A stretch of 64,000 nucleotides of DNA from Actinomadura coerulea. GTDB taxonomy: Bacteria > Actinomycetota > Actinomycetes > Streptosporangiales > Streptosporangiaceae. The notes beneath the pieces are model-generated. The model was not told the DNA's origin. It saw only the letters and a program-made list of their open reading frames with translations, and made no database searches. This document shows positions 25,122 through 33,154 of the stretch, in pieces (positions within the stretch are counted from its first letter, which is position 1; every line of letters starts with the position of its first letter). The stretch is taken from assembly GCF_014208105.1 (NCBI RefSeq), contig NZ_JACHMQ010000001.1, positions 7,626,001 to 7,690,000 on the forward strand, written 5' to 3'. Position numbers and translations under genes: made by a program.

Positions 25122-25171
25122 CGTGGTGAGCCACGCACAGTTGACTGTGTTGATCGGACACGGATCGGCAA
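25122..25171 (-). promoter_or_regulatory. TTGCCG-N16-CACAGT promoter with 5' stem-loop
   Basis: Minus strand: TTGCCG (25166-25171), 16 bp, CACAGT (25144-25149), eight bases, then CGTGG / CCACG (25122-25135) with loop CUCA. Confidence 0.7.
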
Positions 25172-25237
25172 GTGGAAACCGAGATGACGACCGTGTAACC
25201 GAGCTAACAAAAGATCGGTGACCTGGAGAGACGGGAA

Positions 25238-25307
25238 GAGGCGGGAACGGAGCAGTGCTCCGTTCCCGCCTCAGGGGGTCGCCGGCGGCCGTCAGACGGC
25301 CGCCGGC
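25238..25307 (-). terminator. Two hairpins after the DMT permease gene
   Basis: A perfect 12-bp stem (GCCGGCGGCCGT, 25281-25307) lies six bases after the stop and a perfect 16-bp stem (GAGGCGGGAACGGAGC, 25238-25272) follows. Both face the end of the minus-strand permease gene. Confidence 0.75.
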
Positions 25308-25312
25308 CCGCT

Positions 25313-26380
25313 TCAGGCGGAGAGGTCGCCCTTCCCGCCGCGGCCGCGCCGCCGTGCCGCCGCCGTCACGGCGGCCGCGCGGCACCGCAGCCAGGTGACC
25401 AGCCGGGCCGGCAGGTTGCCGCCGACCTCGAGCTGGTAGAAGCAGCCCGCCCCCGCCGTGGTGACGAGGATGGCGCCGATCACGTCCAGGCGGGTCGGGG
25501 AGTGCCCGAGCACCACCCAGTCCAGCGTCAGGGCCACCGTCGGCTCGAGGGCGGTCAGAACCGAGAACGTGGCGGCCTTCATGAGGCGCTGCCCGAAGAT
25601 CAGGTTCTGCCCGACCTGGGCGACGAACCCCGTCAGGAGCCCGGACAGGAGGGTGAAGCCGACCACCCGCCAGGTGAGCCAGTCGGGGCCGGGCGTGATG
25701 CCCGGAACCGTCCGGCCGAGCGCGGCGAACGCGGTGATCACGATCGTCGACAGCGCGGTCAGCGCCGCCGTCGACCGCAGCATGGACTCGGCGATGGCGA
25801 CGTCGACGCGGTCGCCGAGCATCTCCCCCAGCCGGTCGTAGGTGAGGAGGAAGTTGCCGTAGCACGCCGCCGCTCCGAGCGCCAGCAGGATGCCCCAGAG
25901 ATCGGCGTGACCCTCCCAGGGGCGGGTCAAGAGCAGCATTCCGGGCGTCGCCAGGGGGAGCCACAGCAGACCCGACAGCCTGCGGGGGGTGCCGGTCGCC
26001 ATCTTCCAGACCGCCACCGCCAGCGGCCCGGTCCACATGAGCGCGATGACGGTTCCGAGCGCCTCCAGCCGTTGCAGGGACAGCAGCGTGAGCGGGATCA
26101 CGAAGGTGTTGCTGAACGCCATGCGGTTGATCAGCTTTTCCGCGTCGAGTTCCCGCAGCAGCCGCCGCCTGCCCCGGCGAAGGAGCGCGGCGCGCCTCGC
26201 CATGAGGATCAGGGGGATGGTGCCGAAGATCGCCGCCATGACGGCCGCCACCAGGGGCGAGGCGTCGTTGATGACGAGGCCGTTGACCGCGTCCCCGCCG
26301 ATGAGGGCGTAGAACACGATCAAGGTGATCACGAGTCCCGCTCCCGGCATCCTGCCGAGGCGGCCGATGAAACTGGCCAT
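25313..26380 (-). CDS. DMT/EamA-like permease 1
   Basis: 355 residues from the ATG at 26380, nine bases after AAAGGAG. About ten hydrophobic helices are visible, from LVITLIVFYALIGGDAVNGL to LDVIGAILVTTAGAGCFYQL. The last third has the drug/metabolite transporter pattern: TFSVLTALEPTVALTLDWVV followed by D-V-I-G-A. Members of this superfamily export or import small molecules such as amino acids and metabolites; the substrate is unknown. A basic C-terminal tail (RRRGRGGKGDL) is cytoplasmic. It lies between paralogues 2 and 3 as a separate transcription unit with the shared promoter. Confidence 0.85.
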   Translation of the reverse strand: MASFIGRLGRMPGAGLVITLIVFYALIGGDAVNGLVINDASPLVAAVMAAIFGTIPLILMARRAALLRRGRRRLLRELDAEKLINRMAFSNTFVIPLTLLSLQRLEALGTVIALMWTGPLAVAVWKMATGTPRRLSGLLWLPLATPGMLLLTRPWEGHADLWGILLALGAAACYGNFLLTYDRLGEMLGDRVDVAIAESMLRSTAALTALSTIVITAFAALGRTVPGITPGPDWLTWRVVGFTLLSGLLTGFVAQVGQNLIFGQRLMKAATFSVLTALEPTVALTLDWVVLGHSPTRLDVIGAILVTTAGAGCFYQLEVGGNLPARLVTWLRCRAAAVTAAARRRGRGGKGDLSA

Positions 26381-26524
26381 AGGCCATCTCTCCTTTGTGC
26401 GCGTTCCGACCGAGCCGGGGCGCGTTTCGTGGTTCCGTGAACCCGATGCACGTCCTGACCTGGAAGGCCCGGACGCGCACCCGGTCGTGAGAACCGGTGA
26501 CACGTCCCGAGCCTTCTCGGAACG

Positions 26525-26576
26525 GCGTGGCCGAGCCACGCAGTGACGACCGTGTCGAGCCCGTCATCGGCGGCAA
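26525..26576 (-). promoter_or_regulatory. TTGCCG-N16-CACGGT promoter with 5' stem-loop
   Basis: Minus strand: TTGCCG (26571-26576), 16 bp, CACGGT (26549-26554), seven bases, then GCGTGGC / GCCACGC (26525-26541, perfect 7 bp) with loop UCG. Confidence 0.75.
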
Positions 26577-26645
26577 CTCCGGCAGGCGGGCCGGAGAAAC
26601 GAAAACGGCGGGGAGGACGGCTCCTCTCCGTCCGGGCACACGAAA

Positions 26646-26688
26646 GTGCCCCGGTGGGGACGGCGCGAAGCCGCCCCCACCGGGGCAC
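26646..26688 (-). terminator. Terminator of the 26714-27985 gene
   Basis: 19-base arms starting GTGCCCCGGTGGGGA with one mismatch and loop gcgaa, followed on the minus strand by TTTCGTG. Third copy of the terminator seen at 21874 and 23527. Confidence 0.8.
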
Positions 26689-26713
26689 CGAGGTCGGGCT
26701 CACTCCAGTGCGG

Positions 26714-27985
26714 TCACCGCACGAAGTAGAGCTCGCGGAACAGACGGTCGGTCGGCAGGCAGTCGCCCTTGGACGAATCCTCGGGATCGAGGACGACCAT
26801 CCGACTGGTGTTCCCCCGGAACCGGACGAAGGGGCCGCTCGGCCCCGGCGTCCCGCCGAGGATCTTGCCCAGGGGGCCGATCGCCACCATCCGAGCGGCG
26901 GCGCCCGGCTGGAGCCGCGCGAAGCGCTCGGCCAGGCCGATCATGCGGCACGCGGCGTTCGCTTCGTCGACCACGATGGCCAGGCCGTCCCTGCCGTAGG
27001 CCAGCAGGTTGACGACGTCGGCCGCGCGGACGAGCCTGGCGGGACCGTCCAGATGGCGTAGGACGAACTCCCAGAGCGGGTCCGTTTGGGACAACGCGCC
27101 GGAAAGCCCGAGCGCCGACGGCTTCTTACCCTGGGCGACGTCCGCTTCGAGCAGGTTCCCGACGTCGTGAAGCGCGTCGAAGGGGACCACCTGCACCCGG
27201 TGCAGGTGCTCGCCCAGCATCTCCTTGAGGGTGTCGGTGAACGATTTCCTCAAGCGACGGCGGTCGCGCCTCGTCTCTTCGAACCACGGGGTGCACAGTT
27301 CGGGTGAGGCGAGGTTCTGGTACAGCGCGGGGAGCAGTGGAAGCCAGTACTCCTCGGCGGGAACGCGGAACACGATGCGCACCGCGGGTCCGTCGCCGGG
27401 CAGGCAGCGAACCAGCTTCGCGACACTGCGCGCGAGGAGCCAGCCCGCGTCCTGTGTTCCCAGCTGAGCGCCTCCAGGCTCGAAGCGGATGGACTCGACG
27501 GGGTCGCTCATCGTCGCCAGGAACCGCCCAGAGGCCAGTGACTCCAGCGGGATCGTGGAGTTCACGGTCCGCGCCACCGGCCGGCGCCGGCCGCGCAGGC
27601 TGCCGGCGCCCACCAGGAGCGTGATGACCTCGGGTGCCGTTTCGAATGCGTGGTCGAGGTCGCCCCCGACACACCAGTGGTCCACGCCCCCGCCGTTGAG
27701 GTGTCCCGCGTAGGCGACGCGTTCCGAACCGCTCGCGGTGGGGCAGACGATGGCCTCGGGCCGGGAGAAGAACCCTTCCAGACCGAGACCGTCCGCAAGG
27801 ATCTCCAGCCGGCTGCACGCCTCCAGCGCGGCGCCCCGAAGCGGCAGGCTGGGCCCGCCGACCTCGCGCCGCATGCCGGCGAGCTCGTCGCCCGCCTCCA
27901 TCGCGAACGGCCTGAGGCCCTGGGGAACCTCCGGTACCTCCTGGCACCAGGGATCCGCGACGTAGCCCATGATCGGTTTCGACAT
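26714..27985 (-). CDS. Unknown soluble protein, paralogue 3 of 3
   Basis: 423 residues from the ATG at 27985; the GTG at 28015 would add ten residues and has no better ribosome site. Shares the ordered patterns of the other two: RIVFRVPAEEYWLPLLPALY (strand, Pro, Tyr, Leu-rich helix), a very basic stretch and helix RRDRRRLRKSFTDTLKEML, TDPLWEFVLRHL and a final helix region (ANAACRMIGLAERFA) where the Tyr-Val-X-Ala motif of the others is lost. It is shorter than the other two at the C-terminal side. Soluble, no signal peptide, function unknown. Single-gene unit with shared promoter and terminator. Confidence 0.8.
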   Translation of the reverse strand: MSKPIMGYVADPWCQEVPEVPQGLRPFAMEAGDELAGMRREVGGPSLPLRGAALEACSRLEILADGLGLEGFFSRPEAIVCPTASGSERVAYAGHLNGGGVDHWCVGGDLDHAFETAPEVITLLVGAGSLRGRRRPVARTVNSTIPLESLASGRFLATMSDPVESIRFEPGGAQLGTQDAGWLLARSVAKLVRCLPGDGPAVRIVFRVPAEEYWLPLLPALYQNLASPELCTPWFEETRRDRRRLRKSFTDTLKEMLGEHLHRVQVVPFDALHDVGNLLEADVAQGKKPSALGLSGALSQTDPLWEFVLRHLDGPARLVRAADVVNLLAYGRDGLAIVVDEANAACRMIGLAERFARLQPGAAARMVAIGPLGKILGGTPGPSGPFVRFRGNTSRMVVLDPEDSSKGDCLPTDRLFRELYFVR

Positions 27986-28039
27986 GTGCCGTCCCACTTT
28001 CTTCTTTGTCGTCACTCGCCCGCACGCTTCGTGCGGACG

Positions 28040-28094
28040 GCCCGGTCCGAGGACCGGGCAATGATGACCGTGTCGTGCTCGACGCGTCCGGCAA
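28040..28094 (-). promoter_or_regulatory. TTGCCG-N16-CACGGT promoter with 5' stem-loop
   Basis: Minus strand: TTGCCG (28089-28094), 16 bp, CACGGT (28067-28072), seven bases, then the perfect palindrome GCCCGGTC-CTCG-GACCGGGC (28040-28059). A second small stem (CCGCAC/GTGCGG) follows in the leader. Confidence 0.75.
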
Positions 28095-28141
28095 CGCCGT
28101 CGAAGCCGTCACTGGGAGTGGGAAGGCGATGCGGGATCCGC

Positions 28142-29512
28142 CTACACGGAACCGAACAGCTGCGTCCAGTAGGTGCCCGCGGTTCCGCCCCCCTGGAAGC
28201 CGACCCCTATATGGGTGAAGTCGGGCTTGAGGATGTTGGCGCGGTGCCCGGGGCTGTCCATCCAGCCCTGGACGACCTCGGCGGGGGAGCGCTGGCCGCA
28301 CGCGATGTTCTCGCCGATGCCGAGGTGCGTGGAGCCCGCGGCGCGGGCGCGGTCCCAGGGCTGCGTCCCCTCCGGGGAGGTGTGGGAGTAGAAGCGGCGG
28401 ACGGCCATGTCCTCGCTGTACGCCTGGGCGGCCGCGGTCAGCCGCGGATCGTCGGCGAGCGGCCGGAGGCCGTGGGCGGCGCGGTGGGCGTTGGTGAGCG
28501 AGACGACCTCGGCGGCGAAGCGCGACCGGCCGGCCGGGGAGAACGGCGTCGCCCACAGGATCGTCCAGTACAGGTCGCGGTCACGGCCCCTTCCGGCCGC
28601 GTGGCCGATGCCGACGTCGCGCAGCTCCCCGTTGCGGAGGGCGTTTACGTGCTGCCCGCCGTCCAGGTGGTACCGGGTGAACTCCTCCAGCGAGCGCGGA
28701 CCGGACACGAACTGCTCGTCGATGGTCAGATAGACGTAGCCGTGCTGGGTGACCTGGTCGAAGACCGACCTGCCGTCCGGTCCGTCGGCGTCGAGCCGGC
28801 GCTGCGCGGCCATCACGGCGGCGTGCGCCTGCGCGGCCGCGGTGAGCCGCCCGTCCAGCGTGACGGGCAGCAGCCCGTTCCGGGCCCGCCGGGAGTCGAC
28901 CTCGTGCGCGAACGACCTCAGATGCCCGACCGAGACCGGCGGCAGGGCGGGACGGGAGACGGCCGGCGGCGGGGGCGGCATGGCCGGAGGTGGTGGCGGC
29001 ATGGCCGGAGGCGGGGGAGGGGCCTGGGCGCCGTCGTCGGTGACGTCGACGCCGAAGTCGCGGGCGAGCCCGGCCAGGCCGTCGGCGTACCCCTGGCCGA
29101 TGGCGCGCAGCTTCCACTGGTCTCCGCGCCGGTAGATCTCCACGAGGAGCAGGACGGTCTCCGTCGCCGGGCGCGGCGGGCTGAACCGGGCCACCACCGC
29201 GCCGCCGCTCCCGACGGCCCGCAGCGCGGGGGCGGGCAGGCGGCTCAGCGGAGTCCCGGGATCGGCCGCGCTGATGACCACCGTGACCCGGCTGGCCCCG
29301 GCCCGCAGCCGCGCCGGATCCACCACGACGGCCCCGGCTCCCAGGCGGGCGCCCGGAGCGGAGGGCTGGTTGTAGAAGACGAAGTCGTGGTCGCCGCTCA
29401 CCTTCCGGTCGTCCCCGGTGATCAGCGCGGACAGGTCGAACGGCCCCGGCACCTCGATCGAGATCGCACCGCCGGGCAGCGCCAGATTCCCCCCGGCCAC
29501 CAGATCGCGCAT
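28142..29512 (-). CDS. TerD-like domain fused to two CAP/SCP-like domains
   Basis: 456 residues. Residues 1-180 are a TerD-type domain (MRDLVAGGNLALPGG, DHDFVFYNQPSAPG, TVLLLVEIYRRGDQWKLRAI), normally a cytosolic calcium-binding stress module. A Pro-rich linker (PPPPPAMPPPPPAM) follows. The C-terminal half holds a degenerate CAP-like region (about 210-325) and a canonical CAP/SCP domain (about 330-456) with FYSHTSPEG, GIGENIACG and WMDSPGHRANIL, which carry the family His, Glu and His. CAP domains of bacteria are usually secreted, yet no signal peptide is visible, so the cellular location is puzzling. The promoter (29561-29588) is of the shared class. Confidence 0.88.
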   Translation of the reverse strand: MRDLVAGGNLALPGGAISIEVPGPFDLSALITGDDRKVSGDHDFVFYNQPSAPGARLGAGAVVVDPARLRAGASRVTVVISAADPGTPLSRLPAPALRAVGSGGAVVARFSPPRPATETVLLLVEIYRRGDQWKLRAIGQGYADGLAGLARDFGVDVTDDGAQAPPPPPAMPPPPPAMPPPPPAVSRPALPPVSVGHLRSFAHEVDSRRARNGLLPVTLDGRLTAAAQAHAAVMAAQRRLDADGPDGRSVFDQVTQHGYVYLTIDEQFVSGPRSLEEFTRYHLDGGQHVNALRNGELRDVGIGHAAGRGRDRDLYWTILWATPFSPAGRSRFAAEVVSLTNAHRAAHGLRPLADDPRLTAAAQAYSEDMAVRRFYSHTSPEGTQPWDRARAAGSTHLGIGENIACGQRSPAEVVQGWMDSPGHRANILKPDFTHIGVGFQGGGTAGTYWTQLFGSV

Positions 29513-29560
29513 CGCCTACCCCCGTCCGTGGCGCCGACCGAGCACCCGCTCTCGTCATGG

Positions 29561-29588
29561 ACCGTACGAGAGCGCCCCGCGGCGGCAA
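29561..29588 (-). promoter_or_regulatory. TTGCCG-N16-TACGGT promoter of the TerD-CAP gene
   Basis: Minus strand: TTGCCG (29583-29588), 16 bp, TACGGT (29561-29566). Unlike its neighbours only a weak CGAG/CTCG stem follows. Confidence 0.65.
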
Positions 29589-29624
29589 GGGAAGCGGGAG
29601 GGCCTTCGACGGCCCGCACGCAGT

Positions 29625-29652
29625 GTGGCCCCTGGATCGCTCCAGGGGCCAC
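29625..29652 (-). terminator. Terminator of the HAD phosphatase gene
   Basis: Perfect 12-bp stem (GTGGCCCCTGGA and complement, loop tcgc) 43 bases after the stop at 29696. Confidence 0.75.
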
Positions 29653-29695
29653 GGGTGGGGTGGTCGTGCCGCAGTCAGCGACTACCGCACGGTGG

Positions 29696-30517
29696 TCACC
29701 GCGACGTCAGGGCGCACAGCCGCAGCAGCATCGAGAGCGTGCCCAGTGGGCCGCGCACGAGCAGGTCGGAGCGCGCCTTCACGGCGGTGTTGTCGGACGT
29801 TCCCACCTTGAGAGTGGGGACGCCCTGCGACCGGAGTCCGTCCAGGACGTCGAAGGCCGCCAGGTCCGGCTCGCTGTCGCCCGCGTAGAGAACCACGGAG
29901 GGCTCCCATGGGAGGGCGGCGACGAACCAGGCGAGGGCGTCCCTCTTGTTGGTCTCCGGGCCCAGCTCGATCACGTTGTGACCGGGCAGGCACACCAGGC
30001 CGGTCTTGGCGGCCAGGTGGGTGAGGCCGGCGACCAGGGCGGCCACCGTGGTGTCGTCCGTGCCGGCCGCGTAGTGGATGGCACGGAAGTGGGACTTCAC
30101 GTCCTCGATGCTCGCGTCGGCCAGACCGGCCTTCGCGAACACCTCGGGCAGCATCGCGTCGACCACGTCCAGCGTGGCCGGGCGCTCGACCGGCAGGGTG
30201 AGCCGGCCGTGGTGCCACCACTCGCAGCCGAACTGACCGAGCACCTGGAGCCCCTCGCCGAGGAGACCGAAGCTCCGGACCTGCTCGACCGATCGTCCGG
30301 TGAGCATGCCCGTGACGCCGGTCTGCGCGATGAGCCTGTCGAGCACCGGGCGGTACCGGGGGTCGACGTTCGGCATGGTCGGGTACTTGACGATCTCCCA
30401 CATCGTCCCGTCCCCGTCCAGCATGATGACGGCCCGCCCGGGGTTCCGCGAGAAGGCCTCCCAGGCCTTCTCGCCATCCCTCGTGCGGAACGTGAGCACG
30501 TGGCTTTCTTCGTGCAT
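29696..30517 (-). CDS. HAD-superfamily phosphatase, trehalose-6-phosphate phosphatase-like
   Basis: 273 residues from the ATG at 30517; AAGGAG lies 11 bases upstream. HAD motif I is AVIMLDGDGTMWEIV (nucleophile Asp and D-X-D-G-T), motif II includes GMLTGRSVEQV, a Lys appears in ELGPETNKRDAL, and motif IV is LYAGDSEPDLAAFD. The cap between motifs II and III, and the R-S-V-E-Q and K-R-D-A-L elements, resemble OtsB-type trehalose-6-phosphate phosphatases. The true substrate is unknown, and no trehalose-6-phosphate synthase is nearby. Single gene with the shared promoter and stem-loop; it is divergent from DMT-like permease 2. Confidence 0.85.
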   Translation of the reverse strand: MHEESHVLTFRTRDGEKAWEAFSRNPGRAVIMLDGDGTMWEIVKYPTMPNVDPRYRPVLDRLIAQTGVTGMLTGRSVEQVRSFGLLGEGLQVLGQFGCEWWHHGRLTLPVERPATLDVVDAMLPEVFAKAGLADASIEDVKSHFRAIHYAAGTDDTTVAALVAGLTHLAAKTGLVCLPGHNVIELGPETNKRDALAWFVAALPWEPSVVLYAGDSEPDLAAFDVLDGLRSQGVPTLKVGTSDNTAVKARSDLLVRGPLGTLSMLLRLCALTSR

Positions 30518-30585
30518 GGGGGGTGTAGCTCCTTTTGCTTTGGTTTGTGGCGCCCTCGTTTTGCGCGCCACCCGTGAGACCTGTT

Positions 30586-30641
30586 CCCGGCTGAGCCGGG
30601 GGTCTCGCTCAAGACCGTCCCTGACCTGGGAAGGGGCGCAA
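30586..30641 (-). promoter_or_regulatory. TTGCGC-N16-GACGGT promoter with 5' stem-loop
   Basis: Minus strand: TTGCGC (30636-30641), 16 bp, GACGGT (30614-30619), thirteen bases, then CCCGGC / GCCGGG (30586-30600) with loop UCA. Confidence 0.65.
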
Positions 30642-30733
30642 CTCTTCGCACGACTGACCGGGCGGTCAGGCACGGGGCCGCGCTCGGACGCCCGGCGGGC
30701 GGCTCCGGTTCCGGTCCGCGAGGAGACGCCGGG

Positions 30734-30785
30734 TTGCCGTCGAGGCGTGTTCCAGGACGGTCAACTGTGCCGACTCATCAGTCGG
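30734..30785 (+). promoter_or_regulatory. TTGCCG-N16-GACGGT promoter with 5' stem-loop
   Basis: Plus strand: TTGCCG (30734-30739), 16 bp, GACGGT (30756-30761), eight bases, then CCGACT / AGTCGG (30770-30785) with loop CAUC. Back-to-back with the promoter at 30586-30641. Confidence 0.7.
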
Positions 30786-30870
30786 GCTCGCCGGCCCTCA
30801 GGGCAGGCGAGACACAACGACCGCCCGGTATCGCGCCGGGCGGAACGCAATGAAAGGAGGTTGGTGACGC

Positions 30871-32286
30871 ATGTCATCGACCGCAACCAGCCCCCAGTCG
30901 GCTGAGGCCGGCGGGAGGGCGCGAGGCCCGGTTCAGATGAACCTGGCCTTCCTCTGCCAGGCGATCGGTATCGGCGCCATCACCGCGATGGCGGCGCTCC
31001 AGGGCAGCTTCTGGATCGTCGTCCCCGGCACGTTGATGCTGCTGCTGATCGTGCGGCCGCGCGGGCTGAGGTCCGGGTGGAACAAGGTCCAGAAGCGCGC
31101 GATCTGGCGGATCACCGGCGGCAACCTGGGTGTGAACCTCGGGTGGCCGTTCGCCGGTCAGCTGATCGGTATCGGGGCGGCCAGCGCCATCATGGCGGTC
31201 GGCCCGGTGAGCGTGGGGCTCCTCGACGACATCAGGGCGCGCTTCTGGAAGCCGATCTGGCTGCGAGGCGGTGTCCTGCTGGGCATCGTCTTCGTGACGG
31301 AGCCGTGGAACGGCGCACAGTTCTCCATCTGGGGCGTGCTGGGCGCCGCGTGCGCGGCCTGGCACTTCTGGAACATCCCGAAGTGCCTGAGCGCCTTCGG
31401 CGACGACGACGCCAAGAAGGACCGGGGCATGCTCCTGTCCAACCTGCTCGCCATGCCGGTCATCGCCCTCGTGGCGATCGTGGTGTCCGCCTTCGCGGGC
31501 TGGAGCTGGGTGGCCGGTGACGTGACCGTCGGGTCCGTCGCGGCGACCATCGGCAAGGGCTTCTTCGCGGCGCTGTTCGTGATGGTGGTTCCCATCCTCC
31601 TGATCAACCGCGCCGCCAAGCACATGAAGCCGAGCACGCAGGGCGTCATGTTCGCGTTCAGCCCGATCGTGAGCGGGATCGTCGGGTTCATCGGTGCCCA
31701 CTTCGGGCTGATCTCCGGGAACCAGGCCATCTCGCTCGTGAACGCGGTCGGCATCCTCATGGTCTCCGGCTTCGCCTACTGGGTGATCCGGGTCCGGGAG
31801 GGCGCCAAGGCGGTCGCCGGCGACGGCACTGTCCGCGTGGACGACGGCCACGAGCAGCCGCAGGCTCCGCTCGTCGAGCCGAAGAACCCGTGGGTGCGCC
31901 CCGCGGGCGGGCACGTCACGGAGCCGGACTGGGTCACCGCCCAGCGGGTCCCCGCCGACGGTGAGCTCCTCGTGACCCACGCGGGCACGGTGAAGATCAC
32001 CACGGAGAACGGAGTGGGAGTCGCTCGGTTCCCCGACGGATGCCGTCTCGCCTACCGGAAGGGCGACCTCTCGGTCGAGATGGGGTCCGTCGACGGCGGA
32101 ACGTTCACCCCCGGGAGCTTCACCGGCGCCCAGGGGCACGGCGTCTCCGACATCTCCGTCGTCATCGGCGGGGTCCCGGTGCGGTTCTCGGGTCCCGTGG
32201 GGGTCGACATCGACCTCACGGCCGGCACCGTCGAGTTGGACCAGAGGGGTACCGTCCGACTCGGTTGCGTCACCGCCGCCGAGTAG
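30871..32286 (+). CDS. DMT-like permease 2 with a C-terminal beta-rich domain
   Basis: 471 residues; ATG ten bases after AAAGGAGG. Residues 20-310 contain nine or ten hydrophobic helices (for example AIGIGAITAMAALQGSFWIV, IGIGAASAIMAVGPVSVGLL, FSPIVSGIVGFIGAHFGL), with the S-P-I-V-X-G-I-V-G and final helix pattern of EamA/DMT carriers. After a linker rich in Pro the last 130 residues form a soluble, Gly/Val/Thr-rich, probably beta domain (EKNGVGVARFP is not present, but TENGVGVARFPDG and VVIGGVPVRFSGPVG are). A DMT carrier with such an appended cytoplasmic domain is unusual. Substrate unknown. Confidence 0.8.
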   Translation: MSSTATSPQSAEAGGRARGPVQMNLAFLCQAIGIGAITAMAALQGSFWIVVPGTLMLLLIVRPRGLRSGWNKVQKRAIWRITGGNLGVNLGWPFAGQLIGIGAASAIMAVGPVSVGLLDDIRARFWKPIWLRGGVLLGIVFVTEPWNGAQFSIWGVLGAACAAWHFWNIPKCLSAFGDDDAKKDRGMLLSNLLAMPVIALVAIVVSAFAGWSWVAGDVTVGSVAATIGKGFFAALFVMVVPILLINRAAKHMKPSTQGVMFAFSPIVSGIVGFIGAHFGLISGNQAISLVNAVGILMVSGFAYWVIRVREGAKAVAGDGTVRVDDGHEQPQAPLVEPKNPWVRPAGGHVTEPDWVTAQRVPADGELLVTHAGTVKITTENGVGVARFPDGCRLAYRKGDLSVEMGSVDGGTFTPGSFTGAQGHGVSDISVVIGGVPVRFSGPVGVDIDLTAGTVELDQRGTVRLGCVTAAE

Positions 32287-32325
32287 GACAGCTGTTCCAG
32301 ATTTCCGGCCTTAACCGGCACCGCG

Positions 32326-32700
32326 TGTAGGCGGATGCGAGGTGAGGGCCGGCCAACCCTCGCTCTCGCGTTCGGCGAAACGTGGTGTCGGCCTCGGCAG
32401 ACGCCGCGGTCAGCCGAGTGTGGAGCGAGGGCCGGCCAACCCTCCTCCGCACTTCGGTGAACCGCAGCGTCGGCCTCGGCAGGCGTCACGGCGAGTCGGG
32501 TGCGAGGTGAGGGTCGGCCACCCTCCCTCGCATCCGGCGAAACTGTGGCGTCCGCCTGGCGGGCACCTCGGTGCAGTCGGATGAGAGGAGGGTCGGCCAA
32601 CCCTCCGTCGAATCCGACGAACCGTACGTGTCCGAGCCGAGTACGGCACGGAATCTCATGCGAGGGTCGGCGGCTGGCCGCCTCCGACCTCAGCATCGAG
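32326..32700. repeat. Five tandem imperfect palindromic repeats, period about 74-83 bp
   Basis: The core GAGGG-YC-GGCC-AACCCTC (a near-palindrome) recurs at 32344, 32427, 32509, 32588 and 32662, spaced 83, 82, 79 and 74 bp. In the first four units the core is flanked by longer arms such as GGGTGCGAGG / CCTCGCATCC (third unit), with compensating differences between units. Each unit could fold into a long hairpin in DNA or RNA. No protein-coding frame explains them. The last unit is degenerate. Confidence 0.85.
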
Positions 32701-32772
32701 CGGGAGGGAGCGCCACTCCCCTCCGCTTCTCGATGGTCGTCCGGGGGCAACCCCGGACGGCCATCACCTCTA

Positions 32773-32808
32773 CGGCCGGTCTCCCCAGACCGGCCGTTCT
32801 CCTTTTCC
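32773..32808 (+). terminator. Terminator with U-rich tail
   Basis: Perfect 10-bp stem CGGCCGGTCT / AGACCGGCCG with loop cccc, followed by TTCTCCTTTTCC on the plus strand. It would end the transcript of DMT-like permease 2 after reading through the palindromic array. Confidence 0.8.
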
Positions 32809-32834
32809 GGAGCCGGTTCGCCGGGTCGTGACCA

Positions 32835-32882
32835 AAACGGCGGGAGCCTCCGGGGAGTTCTTCCGGAAGTCTCCCGCCGTTT
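32835..32882. terminator. Second hairpin, possible bidirectional terminator
   Basis: Perfect 12-bp arms AAACGGCGGGAG / CTCCCGCCGTTT enclosing a smaller stem (TCCGG/CCGGA). A-rich on one side and T-rich on the other. The rest of 32883-33090 shows no gene. Confidence 0.6.
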
Positions 32883-33091
32883 CTGCGCGCCCTCGCCGGC
32901 GGTTCACGACGCCGCCGCTTTCGAGGGAGAGCGCGCGCCATTGCAGCTTAGTTCCGGAAATGGCGTCACGAGCGTTTCGTAAGAGCCTGTTCACCCCGCG
33001 TCAACCTCCAGGCCTCCGCAGCTGAGTCGGCATGCCCGAAGATCGTTGAGCACGACCCGGCTCCACGGAGTCGTATCCGTTCTTCGGTGCG

Positions 33092-33126
33092 ACAAAGGGA
33101 GCCGGGTCACGACCGGTTCTCTTTGT
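33092..33126 (+). promoter_or_regulatory. Leader stem-loop of DMT-like permease 3
   Basis: 14-bp stem ACAAAGGGAGCCGG / CCGGTTCTCTTTGT whose only two non-Watson-Crick positions are G-U pairs in RNA; loop GUCACGA contains UCA. It lies 28 bases before the ATG. Upstream, TATCCG (33074-33079) could be a -10, but the -35 and 16-bp spacing of the sister promoters are not recognisable. Confidence 0.6.
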
Positions 33127-33154
33127 GTGCACCTCACACGAGGAGTTCTCGGAA

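Noticed and set aside
32326..32700. Possible CRISPR array
   Set aside because: The repeat units are about 80 bp, themselves palindromic, diverged from each other and have no unique spacers; no cas genes are present.
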